Assembly: GCF_003047295.1 (NCBI RefSeq)
Contig: NZ_PZYZ01000005.1
Location: 62,001-126,000 of the forward strand
Reading direction: 5' to 3'
Length of the DNA: 64,000 nucleotides
Origin: Nocardioides sediminis
GTDB taxonomy: Bacteria > Actinomycetota > Actinomycetes > Propionibacteriales > Nocardioidaceae
Numbering within the stretch: position 1 is the first letter of the stretch; each line of letters starts with the position of its first letter. Of this stretch, positions 50,193 to 58,104 are shown in pieces. The translations under genes and the position numbers were made by a program. A model generated the notes under the pieces. That model did not search any database. It was not told where the DNA came from and saw only the letters and a list, made by a program, of their open reading frames with translations.

Positions 50193-50285
50193 ATGACCAA
50201 GCTGATCCAGCGTCGTGCCGCGAAGCGTGCCGCAGACCAGATGTTCGCGCTGTACTCCTGGCGTCCGAGCGGCCCCGGTCGCTGA
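50193..50285 (+). CDS. 30-residue peptide gene upstream of a P450
   Basis: An ATG at 50193, nine bases after GAGGGAG, opens a 30-codon frame that starts MTKLIQRRAAKRAADQMF and ends ALYSWRPSGPGR. The first half is a basic amphipathic helix; the second half holds Phe18, Tyr21 and Trp23 and a Gly/Pro-rich tail. The gene has a plausible promoter and leader hairpin, a ribosome site and a strong terminator-like hairpin 48 bases after its stop, so it looks like a real, independently controlled unit. It could be a precursor of a P450-modified peptide or a small regulator. No homologue is recalled. Confidence 0.55.
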   Translation: MTKLIQRRAAKRAADQMFALYSWRPSGPGR

Positions 50286-50332
50286 ACCACCGCAGCACCG
50301 ACGGGGACTCGCGCCCCGTCGCCACCATCGAG

Positions 50333-50365
50333 AGCGCCGAGGCGACCAGTGGTCGCCTCGGCGCT
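50333..50365 (+). terminator. 15-bp stem-loop between the peptide gene and the P450 gene
   Basis: AGCGCCGAGGCGACC (50333-50347) and GGTCGCCTCGGCGCT (50351-50365) pair perfectly with a three-base loop, followed by GTCCTT. It would end or attenuate transcription between the 30-codon gene and the P450. Confidence 0.75.
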
Positions 50366-50458
50366 GTCCTTGGCGCACCGAGGTCGTCCGGGCTCACGCC
50401 ACTCGGGCCGAACGGACCTTGGCTGGCCACCACGCTCGAACAGTCCAAGCGAATTCTG

Positions 50459-51457
50459 ATGGATGCCGCAACGTATGACTTCCCGACCACGGTCAGCCGC
50501 AGCACCGACCTGTCCGCTAGCACGGGCGACACCCGCACCGGTCATCACGTCTTCGCATCCCTCACGCCGGACCAGGTCGAACGAGGACGCGAGGTCTTCG
50601 CGACCGAGTGGTGCCTGGCGGTGAGGGGCGTTGACGAGGTGCAGACGTCCCCCGACGTCGTCGTCAAGCACTTCGACGCCATGGACCTGTTGCGCCGACC
50701 GATGGCCCGGGCCACGTGCGCGGCCGTGCTCACAGGACTCGTCGATGAGAGGCGCGACGAGATCGCCGACCTCGTGCTGGCGTGGATCGACGCACTCGCC
50801 CCCGTCATCGCCAGTTCACGCGCGCCGCGACGCTGGAGCCGCACGAGGCGTCGCGAGCACCGCTCCCGCACGACGCTAGAGGACGCCTTGGGAAGCGTGC
50901 GGGGCGACTGCGCCATCGTTGACAGCCCCAACGTCGTCGCGACCATGCTCGCCGCCGGCATCCAGGTACCGGTCGCGGCGGGCGCGTGGCTGCTCGTCCA
51001 CCTGGCCGCGTTGCCGGATGACGACGCCAACAGGGACGACGCAGTCTGGGAAACCCTGCGCGTCTCGCCTCCCACTTGGCTGACGGCCAGGATGACGACT
51101 CGTCCGGTCGAGGTTGACGGACACCCCCTTCCCGCCGGCGCCTTGGTGATGGTCAGTCCGTTGCTTTTGGGAAGACTCTCCGACCTCGCGCCGGACGCTC
51201 CGCAGGACCTGTCCACCTTCTGCCCGGACAGGTGGCGTCGCGACGACGTCCGCCCCGGAGCCTGGCTGCCTTTCGGCGCGGGGGCGCATGCCTGCCCCGG
51301 CCGATCCCTGGGGCTGGGCTTCCTCCGCGACCTCGCGACCTGGGCCGGACAGCACGCAATCGCGTTGACCTCACCGGTCACAATCGACCAGAGCCGCGGG
51401 CTCGTCCCCACGCCCGCGCACATCACAGCAACGCTTCGGGAGGAGGTCGATCGGTGA
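50459..51457 (+). CDS. Short cytochrome P450
   Basis: A 332-residue P450, about 70 residues shorter than usual, mainly at the N-terminus and middle. The heme loop FGAGAHACPG (Cys279), the K-helix ExxR (Glu198-Arg201 in WETLRVSPP) and the FCPDRW element (254-259) are intact, so it should bind heme. The I-helix lacks the usual acid-alcohol pair: AAGIQVPVA (165-173) stands there instead of AGxET. Oxygen activation may thus differ, as in peroxide-using or substrate-assisted P450s. The ATG has no clear ribosome site. The stop overlaps the histidine-kinase start (GTGA). Confidence 0.82.
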   Translation: MDAATYDFPTTVSRSTDLSASTGDTRTGHHVFASLTPDQVERGREVFATEWCLAVRGVDEVQTSPDVVVKHFDAMDLLRRPMARATCAAVLTGLVDERRDEIADLVLAWIDALAPVIASSRAPRRWSRTRRREHRSRTTLEDALGSVRGDCAIVDSPNVVATMLAAGIQVPVAAGAWLLVHLAALPDDDANRDDAVWETLRVSPPTWLTARMTTRPVEVDGHPLPAGALVMVSPLLLGRLSDLAPDAPQDLSTFCPDRWRRDDVRPGAWLPFGAGAHACPGRSLGLGFLRDLATWAGQHAIALTSPVTIDQSRGLVPTPAHITATLREEVDR

Positions 51458-52782
51458 CCGACAGTCCCGCCCTGCAGCACGTGGCGTCCAGCGCGCACGT
51501 CTCTCCCGGTGCGTCGAAGCTCGCGGCCAGGATCCTGGACACCGGGATGCGATTGAACGATGCCTTCTCCGAGGTGGCCGACCACCTGCTCGGGTTGATG
51601 CGGGCAGAGGTGGTCACGATCTCGCTGACCACGTTCGCACCGGAGGACGAGGACGGCTGGGTCCATCTGGGTCAGCGAGCCTGGGTCACCGAGTGGCTGA
51701 AGCCAGGCACCGCGTGCTCGGTCCTTCCCCCGCCCGGCGCTGGGCCCGAGGCCGCCTTGTCCATGCCGTGGGTCTCTCCGCGTGCGCGAGAAGAAGCTCT
51801 GGTCGTCACAGACATCGACCTGCTCCCTGACGAGGCCGCCCAGGACCAGCGCGAACTATCAGCGAACGGATTCCACAGCCTCATCGTCCACGCTCACGTT
51901 TCTGACGGCGTCATGTACGGCAGCTTGGCAGTAGGAAGTCCCCACACCGGAGACTGGCCCGTCGAATACGTTGCCGACTTTCGCCTGCTCCACGCCGCGC
52001 TCACGTCTCGGATGGCCCAAGAGCAGGCGCGACGTTCGCTTGCAGACGCGGTTGCCGCCGGCGCCAAGACCCGCGAGGCACAGCAGCACTTCTTCGGGTC
52101 CATCGGCCACGAGCTCCGCACTCCTCTGACCGCGATCGTCGGATACACCGAGATGCTGGTGGACGAGGCGGAGCAACAGGGCGACGATCCCTTCGCCGAC
52201 GCGGTGCAGCGCGACGGTGCGGTCATCCTCCGCGCGTGCGAGCAGCTGATGGCGGTCGTCGAGGACCTGCTCAGCGCCGGCCGGACCATGGGGACCGAGG
52301 AGAGCCGCGAGAGCGTCGACGTGGCGGGTGCCGTCGAGGACGTCGTGCACTGGCACCGGGCCACTGCCCGCTCCGCCGGGGTCGACCTCGACTGCGAGGT
52401 GTCGCCGGGCCAGACGGTGTGGGCGCACGCCGCGGGCTTCCGGCAGATCCTCTCCAACCTCGTCGGCAACGCGGTGGTGCACAACCCGGGCGGCTCGGTC
52501 CACGTCTCGACGCAGGCGCTCCGCGGGGAGACCGGCGAGCCGCGGCTGCGGGTGATCGTCCGCGACACCGGCGAGGGACTGGACGCCGACCGGCTCCGCA
52601 CGGCCTTCGACCCCTTCGTCCGGCACGCGCGGCCCGACGTGAAGGGAACCGGGCTCGGCCTCTCGCTCTCGCGCTCTCTCGCCGAGCGTGACGGCGGCAC
52701 GGTCGACGCGGAGTCGACCCCCGGCAAGGGGTCCGCGTTCTGGGTGGAGCTGCCGGCCACCGAGGACGCGCGACCCGTCTGA
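51454..52782 (+). CDS. GAF-domain histidine kinase coupled to the P450
   Basis: A 442-residue soluble kinase from GTG 51454, which overlaps the P450 stop and follows GGAGGAGG. Residues 20-185 form a GAF-like sensor (ILDTGMRLNDAFSEVADHLL, MPWVSPRAREEALVV, LIVHAHVSDGVMYGSLAVG). HisKA has GHELRTPLTAIVGYTEM (His near 223), and the ATPase shows NLVGNAVVHN, DTGEGLD and GTGLGLSLS. GAF kinases sense small molecules or redox. Coupling to a P450 and a nearby single-domain receiver suggests one signalling unit. Confidence 0.88.
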   Translation: MTDSPALQHVASSAHVSPGASKLAARILDTGMRLNDAFSEVADHLLGLMRAEVVTISLTTFAPEDEDGWVHLGQRAWVTEWLKPGTACSVLPPPGAGPEAALSMPWVSPRAREEALVVTDIDLLPDEAAQDQRELSANGFHSLIVHAHVSDGVMYGSLAVGSPHTGDWPVEYVADFRLLHAALTSRMAQEQARRSLADAVAAGAKTREAQQHFFGSIGHELRTPLTAIVGYTEMLVDEAEQQGDDPFADAVQRDGAVILRACEQLMAVVEDLLSAGRTMGTEESRESVDVAGAVEDVVHWHRATARSAGVDLDCEVSPGQTVWAHAAGFRQILSNLVGNAVVHNPGGSVHVSTQALRGETGEPRLRVIVRDTGEGLDADRLRTAFDPFVRHARPDVKGTGLGLSLSRSLAERDGGTVDAESTPGKGSAFWVELPATEDARPV

Positions 52783-52878
52783 CGGACCCGTCGCCGTGGG
52801 GCTCGCCAGCGGGTCGTCGTACCGGGGTGCGGCCGATTCCGCGCCGTCCGTTGCGCTCATGTAGCATTCCTCGCGCTT

Positions 52879-52952
52879 GGCCAGGTAGCTCAGTTGGTAC
52901 GAGCGACCGACTGAAAATCGGTAGGTCGGCGGTTCGACCCCGCCCCTGGCCA
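52879..52952 (+). tRNA. tRNA-Phe (GAA)
   Basis: GGCCAGG/CCTGGCC acceptor stem, TAGCTCAGTTGGTACGAGC D arm, CCGACTGAAAATCGG anticodon arm with anticodon GAA, GGCGGTTCGACCCCGCC T arm; discriminator A. TAGCAT at 52862-52867 is a plausible -10 box. CCA is not encoded. Confidence 0.95.
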
Positions 52953-52960
52953 CACGCACG

Positions 52961-52995
52961 CGAAGCGCCCGGTCACGTCCCGACCGGGTGCTTCG
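52961..52995. terminator. Terminator after tRNA-Phe
   Basis: CGAAGCGCCCGGTC (52961-52974) pairs with GACCGGGTGCTTCG (52982-52995) over 14 bases with one G-U pair; seven-base loop. It lies between the tRNA and the convergent ArsR-acetyltransferase gene and can serve both. Confidence 0.8.
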
Positions 52996-53016
52996 CCGTT
53001 TCCTGACACGTTCCGG

Positions 53017-53883
53017 TCAGCAGGCCGCGCTGCGCCGCTCCATCAGCACCGTGTCGCGCCACTCCCCGTCGAGCCGCGCGATCCGGGTGCGCACCGCCAG
53101 CGTGCGGTAACCGGCGGACCGGTGCAGGGCCAGGCTGGCCCGGTTCTCCGGGAAGATCGACGTCTGCAGCGTCCACATCCCCGCGGCGTCGGCGCCGTTG
53201 ACCTGGGCGTGCAGCAGCGCGGTGCCGACCCCGCGTCCGCGGGCGGACTCCGCGACGTACACCGAGCTCTCGCCGACGCCGGAGTAGCACTCCCGCGACG
53301 AGACCGGGCTCACCGCGGCCCAGCCGACGACCTCGCCGTCGAGCTCGGCGACCCAGGCGAGACCGGGGATCCAGCGGTCGGCCAGCTGTCGGGCGGTGGG
53401 GACGACCGTCTCGAAGGTCGCGTTGCGGGTCGCGAGCCCCTCGGCGTAGATCGCCAGGACGGCCTCCATGTCCTCGGCGCGGACCGGCCGGGTCGTGACG
53501 TCCGCGGGGAGGTCCGCAGGGCAGCACGGCACCGAGGAGAGGGTGCCCATCACGACGTCCGCCGCGTGCGGCAGGCCCGTGCAGCACGCCGCGTTGACCG
53601 AGACCATGCTCGAGGTGCCGACCTTGTCGACCACCACGAAGCCGACCTTGCGCAGCAGCTGGCAGTGGTGGGAGCAGGTGCTCTGGCTGATCCCGAGCGC
53701 CTCTGCCAGGTCACCGATGCGCATCGCGCCGGATGTCGAGGTGGAGAGCGTGTGCAGCAGCCGGACCCGGGTCGGGTCGGCCAGCACGGCGAACCACTCG
53801 GCGTACTCCTCGGCGCGCTCGCGGTCGAGACCGGGGCGCACGAGGCCGTCGGCGGGGGCGACATCGAGGGAGGTGGAGGCCAT
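53017..53883 (-). CDS. ArsR regulator fused to an ArsN-like GNAT acetyltransferase
   Basis: A 288-residue fusion from ATG 53883, six bases after TACGAT (leaderless). Residues 25-115 are an ArsR winged helix (FAVLADPTRVRLLHTL, ISQSTCSHHCQLLRKVGFV) with nearby cysteines in CSHHC, and a CCTG and VPCCP pair at 97-98 and 117-118 that may bind arsenic(III). Residues 128-285 are a phosphinothricin-acetyltransferase-like GNAT (AIYAEGLATRNATFETVVPT, ESARGRGVGTALL), the ArsN family that acetylates arsinothricin. Two dyads upstream are its likely operators. Much longer antisense frames here are rejected. Confidence 0.87.
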   Translation of the reverse strand: MASTSLDVAPADGLVRPGLDRERAEEYAEWFAVLADPTRVRLLHTLSTSTSGAMRIGDLAEALGISQSTCSHHCQLLRKVGFVVVDKVGTSSMVSVNAACCTGLPHAADVVMGTLSSVPCCPADLPADVTTRPVRAEDMEAVLAIYAEGLATRNATFETVVPTARQLADRWIPGLAWVAELDGEVVGWAAVSPVSSRECYSGVGESSVYVAESARGRGVGTALLHAQVNGADAAGMWTLQTSIFPENRASLALHRSAGYRTLAVRTRIARLDGEWRDTVLMERRSAAC

Positions 53884-53905
53884 GGCGAGATCGTACCTTG
53901 TCTTC

Positions 53906-53948
53906 ATCGATCTCCGTCGATACAGTCCTTCCATCGACGTCCGTCGAT
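53906..53948. promoter_or_regulatory. Two ArsR-type operator dyads
   Basis: ATCGATCTCCGTCGAT (53906-53921) and ATCGACGTCCGTCGAT (53933-53948) have ATCGA/TCGAT-type arms and differ at two positions; they are 27 bases apart. They lie between the divergent ArsR-GNAT gene and the flavoprotein gene, covering both promoters, so the fusion protein probably represses both directions. Confidence 0.75.
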
Positions 53949-53976
53949 GAACTTGTCCACAGCAGGAGGAACTCCC

Positions 53977-55317
53977 ATGCAGCACCCCGTGGTCATCATC
54001 GGCGCCGGCCCGATCGGCCTGGCCGCCGCCGCCAACGCCATCGAGCGCGGCCTCGACGCCGTGGTCCTGGAGGCCGGCGCCGACGCAGGCGCCGCCGTCG
54101 GCGAGTGGGCGCACGTGCGACTCTTCTCCGCCTGGGCCGAGCTCATCGACCCCGCGGCACGACGCCTCCTCGAGGCGAGCGGCACCTGGTCCGCCCCGGA
54201 CGACCGGGCCTACCCCACCGGCGGCGAGTGGCGCGAGCGCTACCTCGTGCCCCTCGCCCGGGCGATCGACGCCTCGTCCCACGGCTCGGTGCGCTTCGGC
54301 TCCCGGGTCACCGGGGTGGGACGCGCCGGGCGTGACCTGCTGGTCGACTCCGGGCGGGAGACCGACGCCTTCGCCGTCCACGTGGAGGGCGGTGGACGCC
54401 TCCTGGCCGGCGCGGTCATCGACGCCTCCGGGACGTGGACGACGCCCAACCCGCTGGGCGCCGACGGCTACCCGGCGCTCGGGGAGCGCGAGCACGCATC
54501 CCGCATCAGCTACGGCATCCCCGACTTCTCCGACCCCGCCGTCGCGGCACGGTACGCCGGGAAGCACGTCGCCGTCGCCGGGCGCGGCGCCTCCGCGCAG
54601 GGCGTCCTGATCGGGCTGGCCGGCCTCGCCCGACAGGACGCGGCCACCCGGGTCTCGTGGCTGCTGCGCCGCTCGAGCGTCGGGGACGCGTTCGGGGGCG
54701 GCGACAACGACCAGCTCGAGCAGCGCGGCAAGCTCGGGCAGGACGCCCGGAGCGCCGCGAGCAGCGGCGTGGTGCGCAGCGTGACGCGGTTCAGGACCGA
54801 CGCGGTGCTCGAGCAGCCCGACGGGCGGCTCACCCTCCGCTCGGTCGACGGCGCCGAGGTGACCGACGTGGACGAGGTGGTCGTGGTCACCGGCTTCCGG
54901 CCGGACGTCTCGTTCCTGTCCGAGGTGCGCCTCGACCTCGACCCGGCGCTCGGCTCGGCGCGCGCCCTGGCCGGCCAGATCCATCCCGACCACCACTCGT
55001 GCGGCGACGTCGCGCCGCACGGGCACCGGGAGCTCGCCCAGCCCGAGCCCGGGCTGTTCCTGGTCGGCATGAAGTCCTACGGCCGGGCGCCGTCGTTCCT
55101 GGCCATGACCGGCTTCGAGCAGGTGCGCTCGGTCGTCGCCGCCCTCGCCGGCGACCTCGAGGCGGCCGACCGGGTCGACCTGGTCCTCCCCGAGACCGGG
55201 GTGTGCAACGGCGCGGGCGTGTTCGACGCACCCGACGCCGTGGCGTCGGGCGGCGGGTGCTGCGGCACTCCCTCCGGGCCCGAGCTGGTCTCGATCGGCC
55301 GCCCGTCGGAGGGGTGA
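53977..55317 (+). CDS. FAD-dependent oxidoreductase of the arsenic cluster (ArsO-like)
   Basis: A 446-residue flavoprotein from ATG 53977 behind AGGAGGA. The FAD motif VVIIGAGPIGLAAAANAIERG is at the N-terminus, a second dinucleotide motif VAVAGRGASAQGVL lies near 198, and VVVVTGFRPDVSFL near 305 is typical of flavin monooxygenase-like enzymes. The C-terminus carries GGGCCGTPSGPE, a vicinal Cys pair suited to arsenic(III). ars operons often contain such flavoproteins; substrate not established. GTGA overlap with the MFS gene. Confidence 0.82.
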   Translation: MQHPVVIIGAGPIGLAAAANAIERGLDAVVLEAGADAGAAVGEWAHVRLFSAWAELIDPAARRLLEASGTWSAPDDRAYPTGGEWRERYLVPLARAIDASSHGSVRFGSRVTGVGRAGRDLLVDSGRETDAFAVHVEGGGRLLAGAVIDASGTWTTPNPLGADGYPALGEREHASRISYGIPDFSDPAVAARYAGKHVAVAGRGASAQGVLIGLAGLARQDAATRVSWLLRRSSVGDAFGGGDNDQLEQRGKLGQDARSAASSGVVRSVTRFRTDAVLEQPDGRLTLRSVDGAEVTDVDEVVVVTGFRPDVSFLSEVRLDLDPALGSARALAGQIHPDHHSCGDVAPHGHRELAQPEPGLFLVGMKSYGRAPSFLAMTGFEQVRSVVAALAGDLEAADRVDLVLPETGVCNGAGVFDAPDAVASGGGCCGTPSGPELVSIGRPSEG

Positions 55318-56549
55318 CCGCCCTGGCCGACACCGCGACACCGCAGCCCGACGCCCTCGACGACGTCGGGCTGCGGCGCGTGGTGACCGTGCTGAGCACC
55401 GTCCAGATCGTGTCGTGGGGGTGCCTCTACTACGCCTTCGCCGTCCTGCAGCCCTCGATCACCAGCGACACCGGGTGGTCGGCCACGGCCGTCACCGGCG
55501 CCTTCTCGCTCGGCCAGCTCGTCGCCGGGGTGACGGGCATCTGGGTCGGCCGGCACATCGACGCCGTCGGGCCCAGGCGGGTGATGACCGGCGCCTCCCT
55601 GCTCACCGTCCCCGGCCTGTCGATCGTCGCGCTCGCCCCGGACCTGTGGGTCTTCTACGCCGGCTGGGTGGTCACCGGTGCCGCCATGGCCGGCACGCTC
55701 TACCCACCGGCCTTCGCGGCGCTGACGCACTGGGGCGGCGTACGCCGGGTGCGGGCGCTGACGACGCTCACCCTCGTCGCCGGCCTGGCCAGCACGGTCT
55801 TCGCACCGATCACCTCGGCCCTCGACGACCTGCTGGGCTGGCGGCAGGCCTACCTCGTCCTGCTGGTGCTGCTGGTCGTCGTGACCGTCCCGCTGCACTG
55901 GCGCGGCCTCGACCACCCGTGGCGCACGAACGCCCGTCCGGAGCATCCGGTCGGGCACTCGGGGCGCACCGTCCCGACCACCGTCCGGAGCACGCCGTTC
56001 CTGCTCCTCACCCTGGCCAACGCACTCACCGCGCTCGCGGTCTACGCCGTCGTCATCAACCTGGTGCCGATGCTCGTCGAGCAGGGGCTCAGTCGCAACG
56101 CCGCCGCCCTCGCGCTCGGCCTCGGCGGGGTCGGACAGGTCGCCGGCCGCCTGGCGTACGCCCGGTTCGCGGCCCGCACCTCGGTCACGACGCGCGGCGT
56201 CGCCGTGGTGGGTGCGGTCGCCGCGGCCACCGCGGCCCTGGCGCTCGCGCCGGCGTCTGCCGCGCTGCTCGTCACGATCGGCGTCGGGCTCGGGCTCGCG
56301 CGGGGCATCTACACGCTCGTCCACGCCACCGCGATCACCGACCGCTGGGGACCGGCCTCGTACGGCGCCCTCAACGGGATCCTGACCGCACCGGCGCTGG
56401 TGGCCTCCGCCCTGGCGCCGTTCGTGGGAGCAGTCCTCGCGGTCGCGCTCGGGTCCTACTCCGCCGCTTTCCTGGTGCTGGCGGCCGTGGCCGGCCTGGC
56501 GGCGCTGCTGATGCTCGGGGCCGCGCCCGTCGCCGACCGGCCGGCGTGA
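55314..56549 (+). CDS. MFS exporter of the arsenic cluster
   Basis: A 411-residue transporter with twelve predicted helices, starting at GTG 55314 (overlap with the preceding stop). The loop 2-3 motif GRHIDAVGPRRVM near 82 and TWGWSATAVTGAFSLGQL-type first helices (here TGWSATAVTGAFSLGQLVAG) are MFS features. Coupling with the ArsO-like gene under ArsR-type dyads suggests export of an arsenical, perhaps an organic or acetylated form. It does not match ArsJ context, since no GAPDH gene is present. Confidence 0.83.
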   Translation: MTALADTATPQPDALDDVGLRRVVTVLSTVQIVSWGCLYYAFAVLQPSITSDTGWSATAVTGAFSLGQLVAGVTGIWVGRHIDAVGPRRVMTGASLLTVPGLSIVALAPDLWVFYAGWVVTGAAMAGTLYPPAFAALTHWGGVRRVRALTTLTLVAGLASTVFAPITSALDDLLGWRQAYLVLLVLLVVVTVPLHWRGLDHPWRTNARPEHPVGHSGRTVPTTVRSTPFLLLTLANALTALAVYAVVINLVPMLVEQGLSRNAAALALGLGGVGQVAGRLAYARFAARTSVTTRGVAVVGAVAAATAALALAPASAALLVTIGVGLGLARGIYTLVHATAITDRWGPASYGALNGILTAPALVASALAPFVGAVLAVALGSYSAAFLVLAAVAGLAALLMLGAAPVADRPA

Positions 56550-56556
56550 CGCCCGC

Positions 56557-57648
56557 TCAGAGGGTCGCGACGACCTCGTCCACGCAGGCGCGGGCCGAGC
56601 GCCCCACGCCCAGCAGCGTCGCCGAGGCGGGCCCGGTCCAGTCGCCGTACCCGACCAGGTGCAGGCGCGGCTCGGACACGGCGCGCGTGCCGCTGGGACC
56701 CCCGACGGCCGGCCGGCCCCGCTCGGTCGCCAGCCGGAGGGCGCGGAGGTGGCGCAGCGCGGGACGGAAGCCGGTGCACCAGATGATCGCGTCGAGCTCC
56801 ACCGTCGAGCCGTCGTCCACCACGACGCCGGCGGAGGTGAGCCGGGTGAACATCGGGCGGGCGACGAGCACACCGCGCGCCCGCGCGTCCTTGACGCTCT
56901 CGACCATCACGACGTCGCCGAGGCCGCCGACGCCCGGGTGGTCGCGCCCCTGGCGCAGCGCCTCGATCCGTGCGGTCGCGGCAGCGAAGAGCGCGCGACC
57001 GTCGACGTCGTCGGCCAGGAAGCGCGGCGGCTTCGCGGTGAACCACGCGGTCTCGGCGACGGTCGACACCTCGGCGAGGACCTGCGCGCCGGAGTTGCCG
57101 CCCCCGACGACCGCGACGCGCTGGCCGGCGAACCCGTCCGGGCGCCGGTAGCCCGCGACGTGCAGCTGCCGTCCCCCGAACTCGCGGGTGCCCGGGTAGG
57201 CCGGCCAGAACGGCTGGGTCCACGTGCCGGTCGCCGAGACCACGGTCCGAGCGGCGACCTCGAGCCCGTCCGCCCGCACGACGAGGCGTGACCCGTCGCC
57301 GTTCCGCTCCACCGTGCGGACCCGGTGCGGGCGTCGTACGTCGAGGGCGTAGCGCTCCTCGTAGCGCGTCAGGTAGTCGACGACGTGGTCACGCGGCGGG
57401 AAGCCGAGCCGGGCGTCGTCCCACGGCGGCATCATCCATCCCGGCAGCGAGGAGTAGGTCGCGGGCGAGAACAGCCGCAGCCCGTCCCACGTGTGCTGCC
57501 ACGCACCGCCGGGGCGCTCCTCGCCGTCGATCACGACGAAGTCCCGACCGGGACGGAGCCCGGCGCGGCGCAGGTAGAACGCGGTGGCCAGCCCCGCCTG
57601 CCCGCCCCCCACCACGACGACGTCGACGTCGAGCACCACGGGCGACAT
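56557..57648 (-). CDS. arsO: Flavin-containing monooxygenase-like protein (ArsO type)
   Basis: A 363-residue flavoprotein from ATG 57648, which lies six bases after TACGGT (leaderless). It has VVVVGGGQAGLATAFYLRR (FAD) at the N-terminus, FRPALRHLRAL-type ending of the FMO signature, and VAVVGGGNSGAQVLAE near 175 (NADPH). ArsO proteins of this size are frequent in ars operons and are thought to act with an NADPH-dependent partner; mechanism is not settled. It is divergent from arsR at 57715. Confidence 0.82.
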   Translation of the reverse strand: MSPVVLDVDVVVVGGGQAGLATAFYLRRAGLRPGRDFVVIDGEERPGGAWQHTWDGLRLFSPATYSSLPGWMMPPWDDARLGFPPRDHVVDYLTRYEERYALDVRRPHRVRTVERNGDGSRLVVRADGLEVAARTVVSATGTWTQPFWPAYPGTREFGGRQLHVAGYRRPDGFAGQRVAVVGGGNSGAQVLAEVSTVAETAWFTAKPPRFLADDVDGRALFAAATARIEALRQGRDHPGVGGLGDVVMVESVKDARARGVLVARPMFTRLTSAGVVVDDGSTVELDAIIWCTGFRPALRHLRALRLATERGRPAVGGPSGTRAVSEPRLHLVGYGDWTGPASATLLGVGRSARACVDEVVATL

Positions 57649-57700
57649 GGCCACACCGTATCCACGCGGCGGCCCGCAGTGACGCCGGATATCGACATGT

Positions 57701-57712
57701 GTCAACATTGAC
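57701..57712. promoter_or_regulatory. Likely ArsR operator
   Basis: GTCAACATTGAC is an inverted repeat (GTCAA/TTGAC with two central bases) directly before the arsR ATG at 57715, with a related half ATCGACATGTGTCAA just upstream. It lies in the 66-base gap between divergent arsR and arsO starts and would cover both promoters. Confidence 0.6.
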
Positions 57713-57714
57713 GC

Positions 57715-58104
57715 ATGTCGAACTCCTGCGACGACCTCGTCCCCCCTGGCGCGGATCCGCTGACCTGCTGCGTGCCGCTGTCCCGGGAGCCGATCTCCCC
57801 CGAGCAGGCCACGAGCGTCGTGCCCATGCTCAAGGCGATCGCCGACCCCGCGCGGCTGCGGCTGCTGTCGCTGGTGCTCTCCCACGAGGGCGGCGAGGCG
57901 TGCGTGTGCGACCTCCTCCCCCACTTCGACCTCTCCCAGCCCACCATCAGCCACCACCTCAAGGTGCTGCACGAGGCCGGGCTCGTGGACCGCGAGAAGC
58001 GCGGCACCTGGGTCTACTACCTAGCGCGTCCCGCGGCCATGGAGGCCCTGGCGGGACTCTTCACCGCGGACACAGGTGCGGCACGGACGGCGGTCGGCGC
58101 ATGA
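57715..58104 (+). CDS. arsR: ArsR arsenic-responsive repressor
   Basis: A 129-residue winged-helix repressor. ACVCDLLPHFDLSQPTISHH near 62-81 contains the CVC arsenic-binding motif of classic ArsR; an N-terminal cysteine pair (LTCC) may complete the site. LKVLHEAGLVDREKRGTWVYY is the wing. It should release DNA on arsenite binding and control arsO, acr3 and arsC. The stop overlaps the acr3 ATG (ATGA). Confidence 0.94.
   Translation: MSNSCDDLVPPGADPLTCCVPLSREPISPEQATSVVPMLKAIADPARLRLLSLVLSHEGGEACVCDLLPHFDLSQPTISHHLKVLHEAGLVDREKRGTWVYYLARPAAMEALAGLFTADTGAARTAVGA

Noticed and set aside
50193-50285. Peptide gene as mycofactocin precursor MftA
   Set aside because: The C-terminus is WRPSGPGR rather than the Val-Tyr ending of MftA, and no mftB-F genes are nearby.
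49687-52782. Conservon (cvn) with P450 and kinase
   Set aside because: The roadblock, DUF742 and GTPase genes of conservons are absent and the kinase is a GAF type with a normal HisKA domain.
44624-52952. tRNA genes as integration sites of a mobile island
   Set aside because: No integrase gene and no repeated tRNA 3' end were seen around the four tRNAs.
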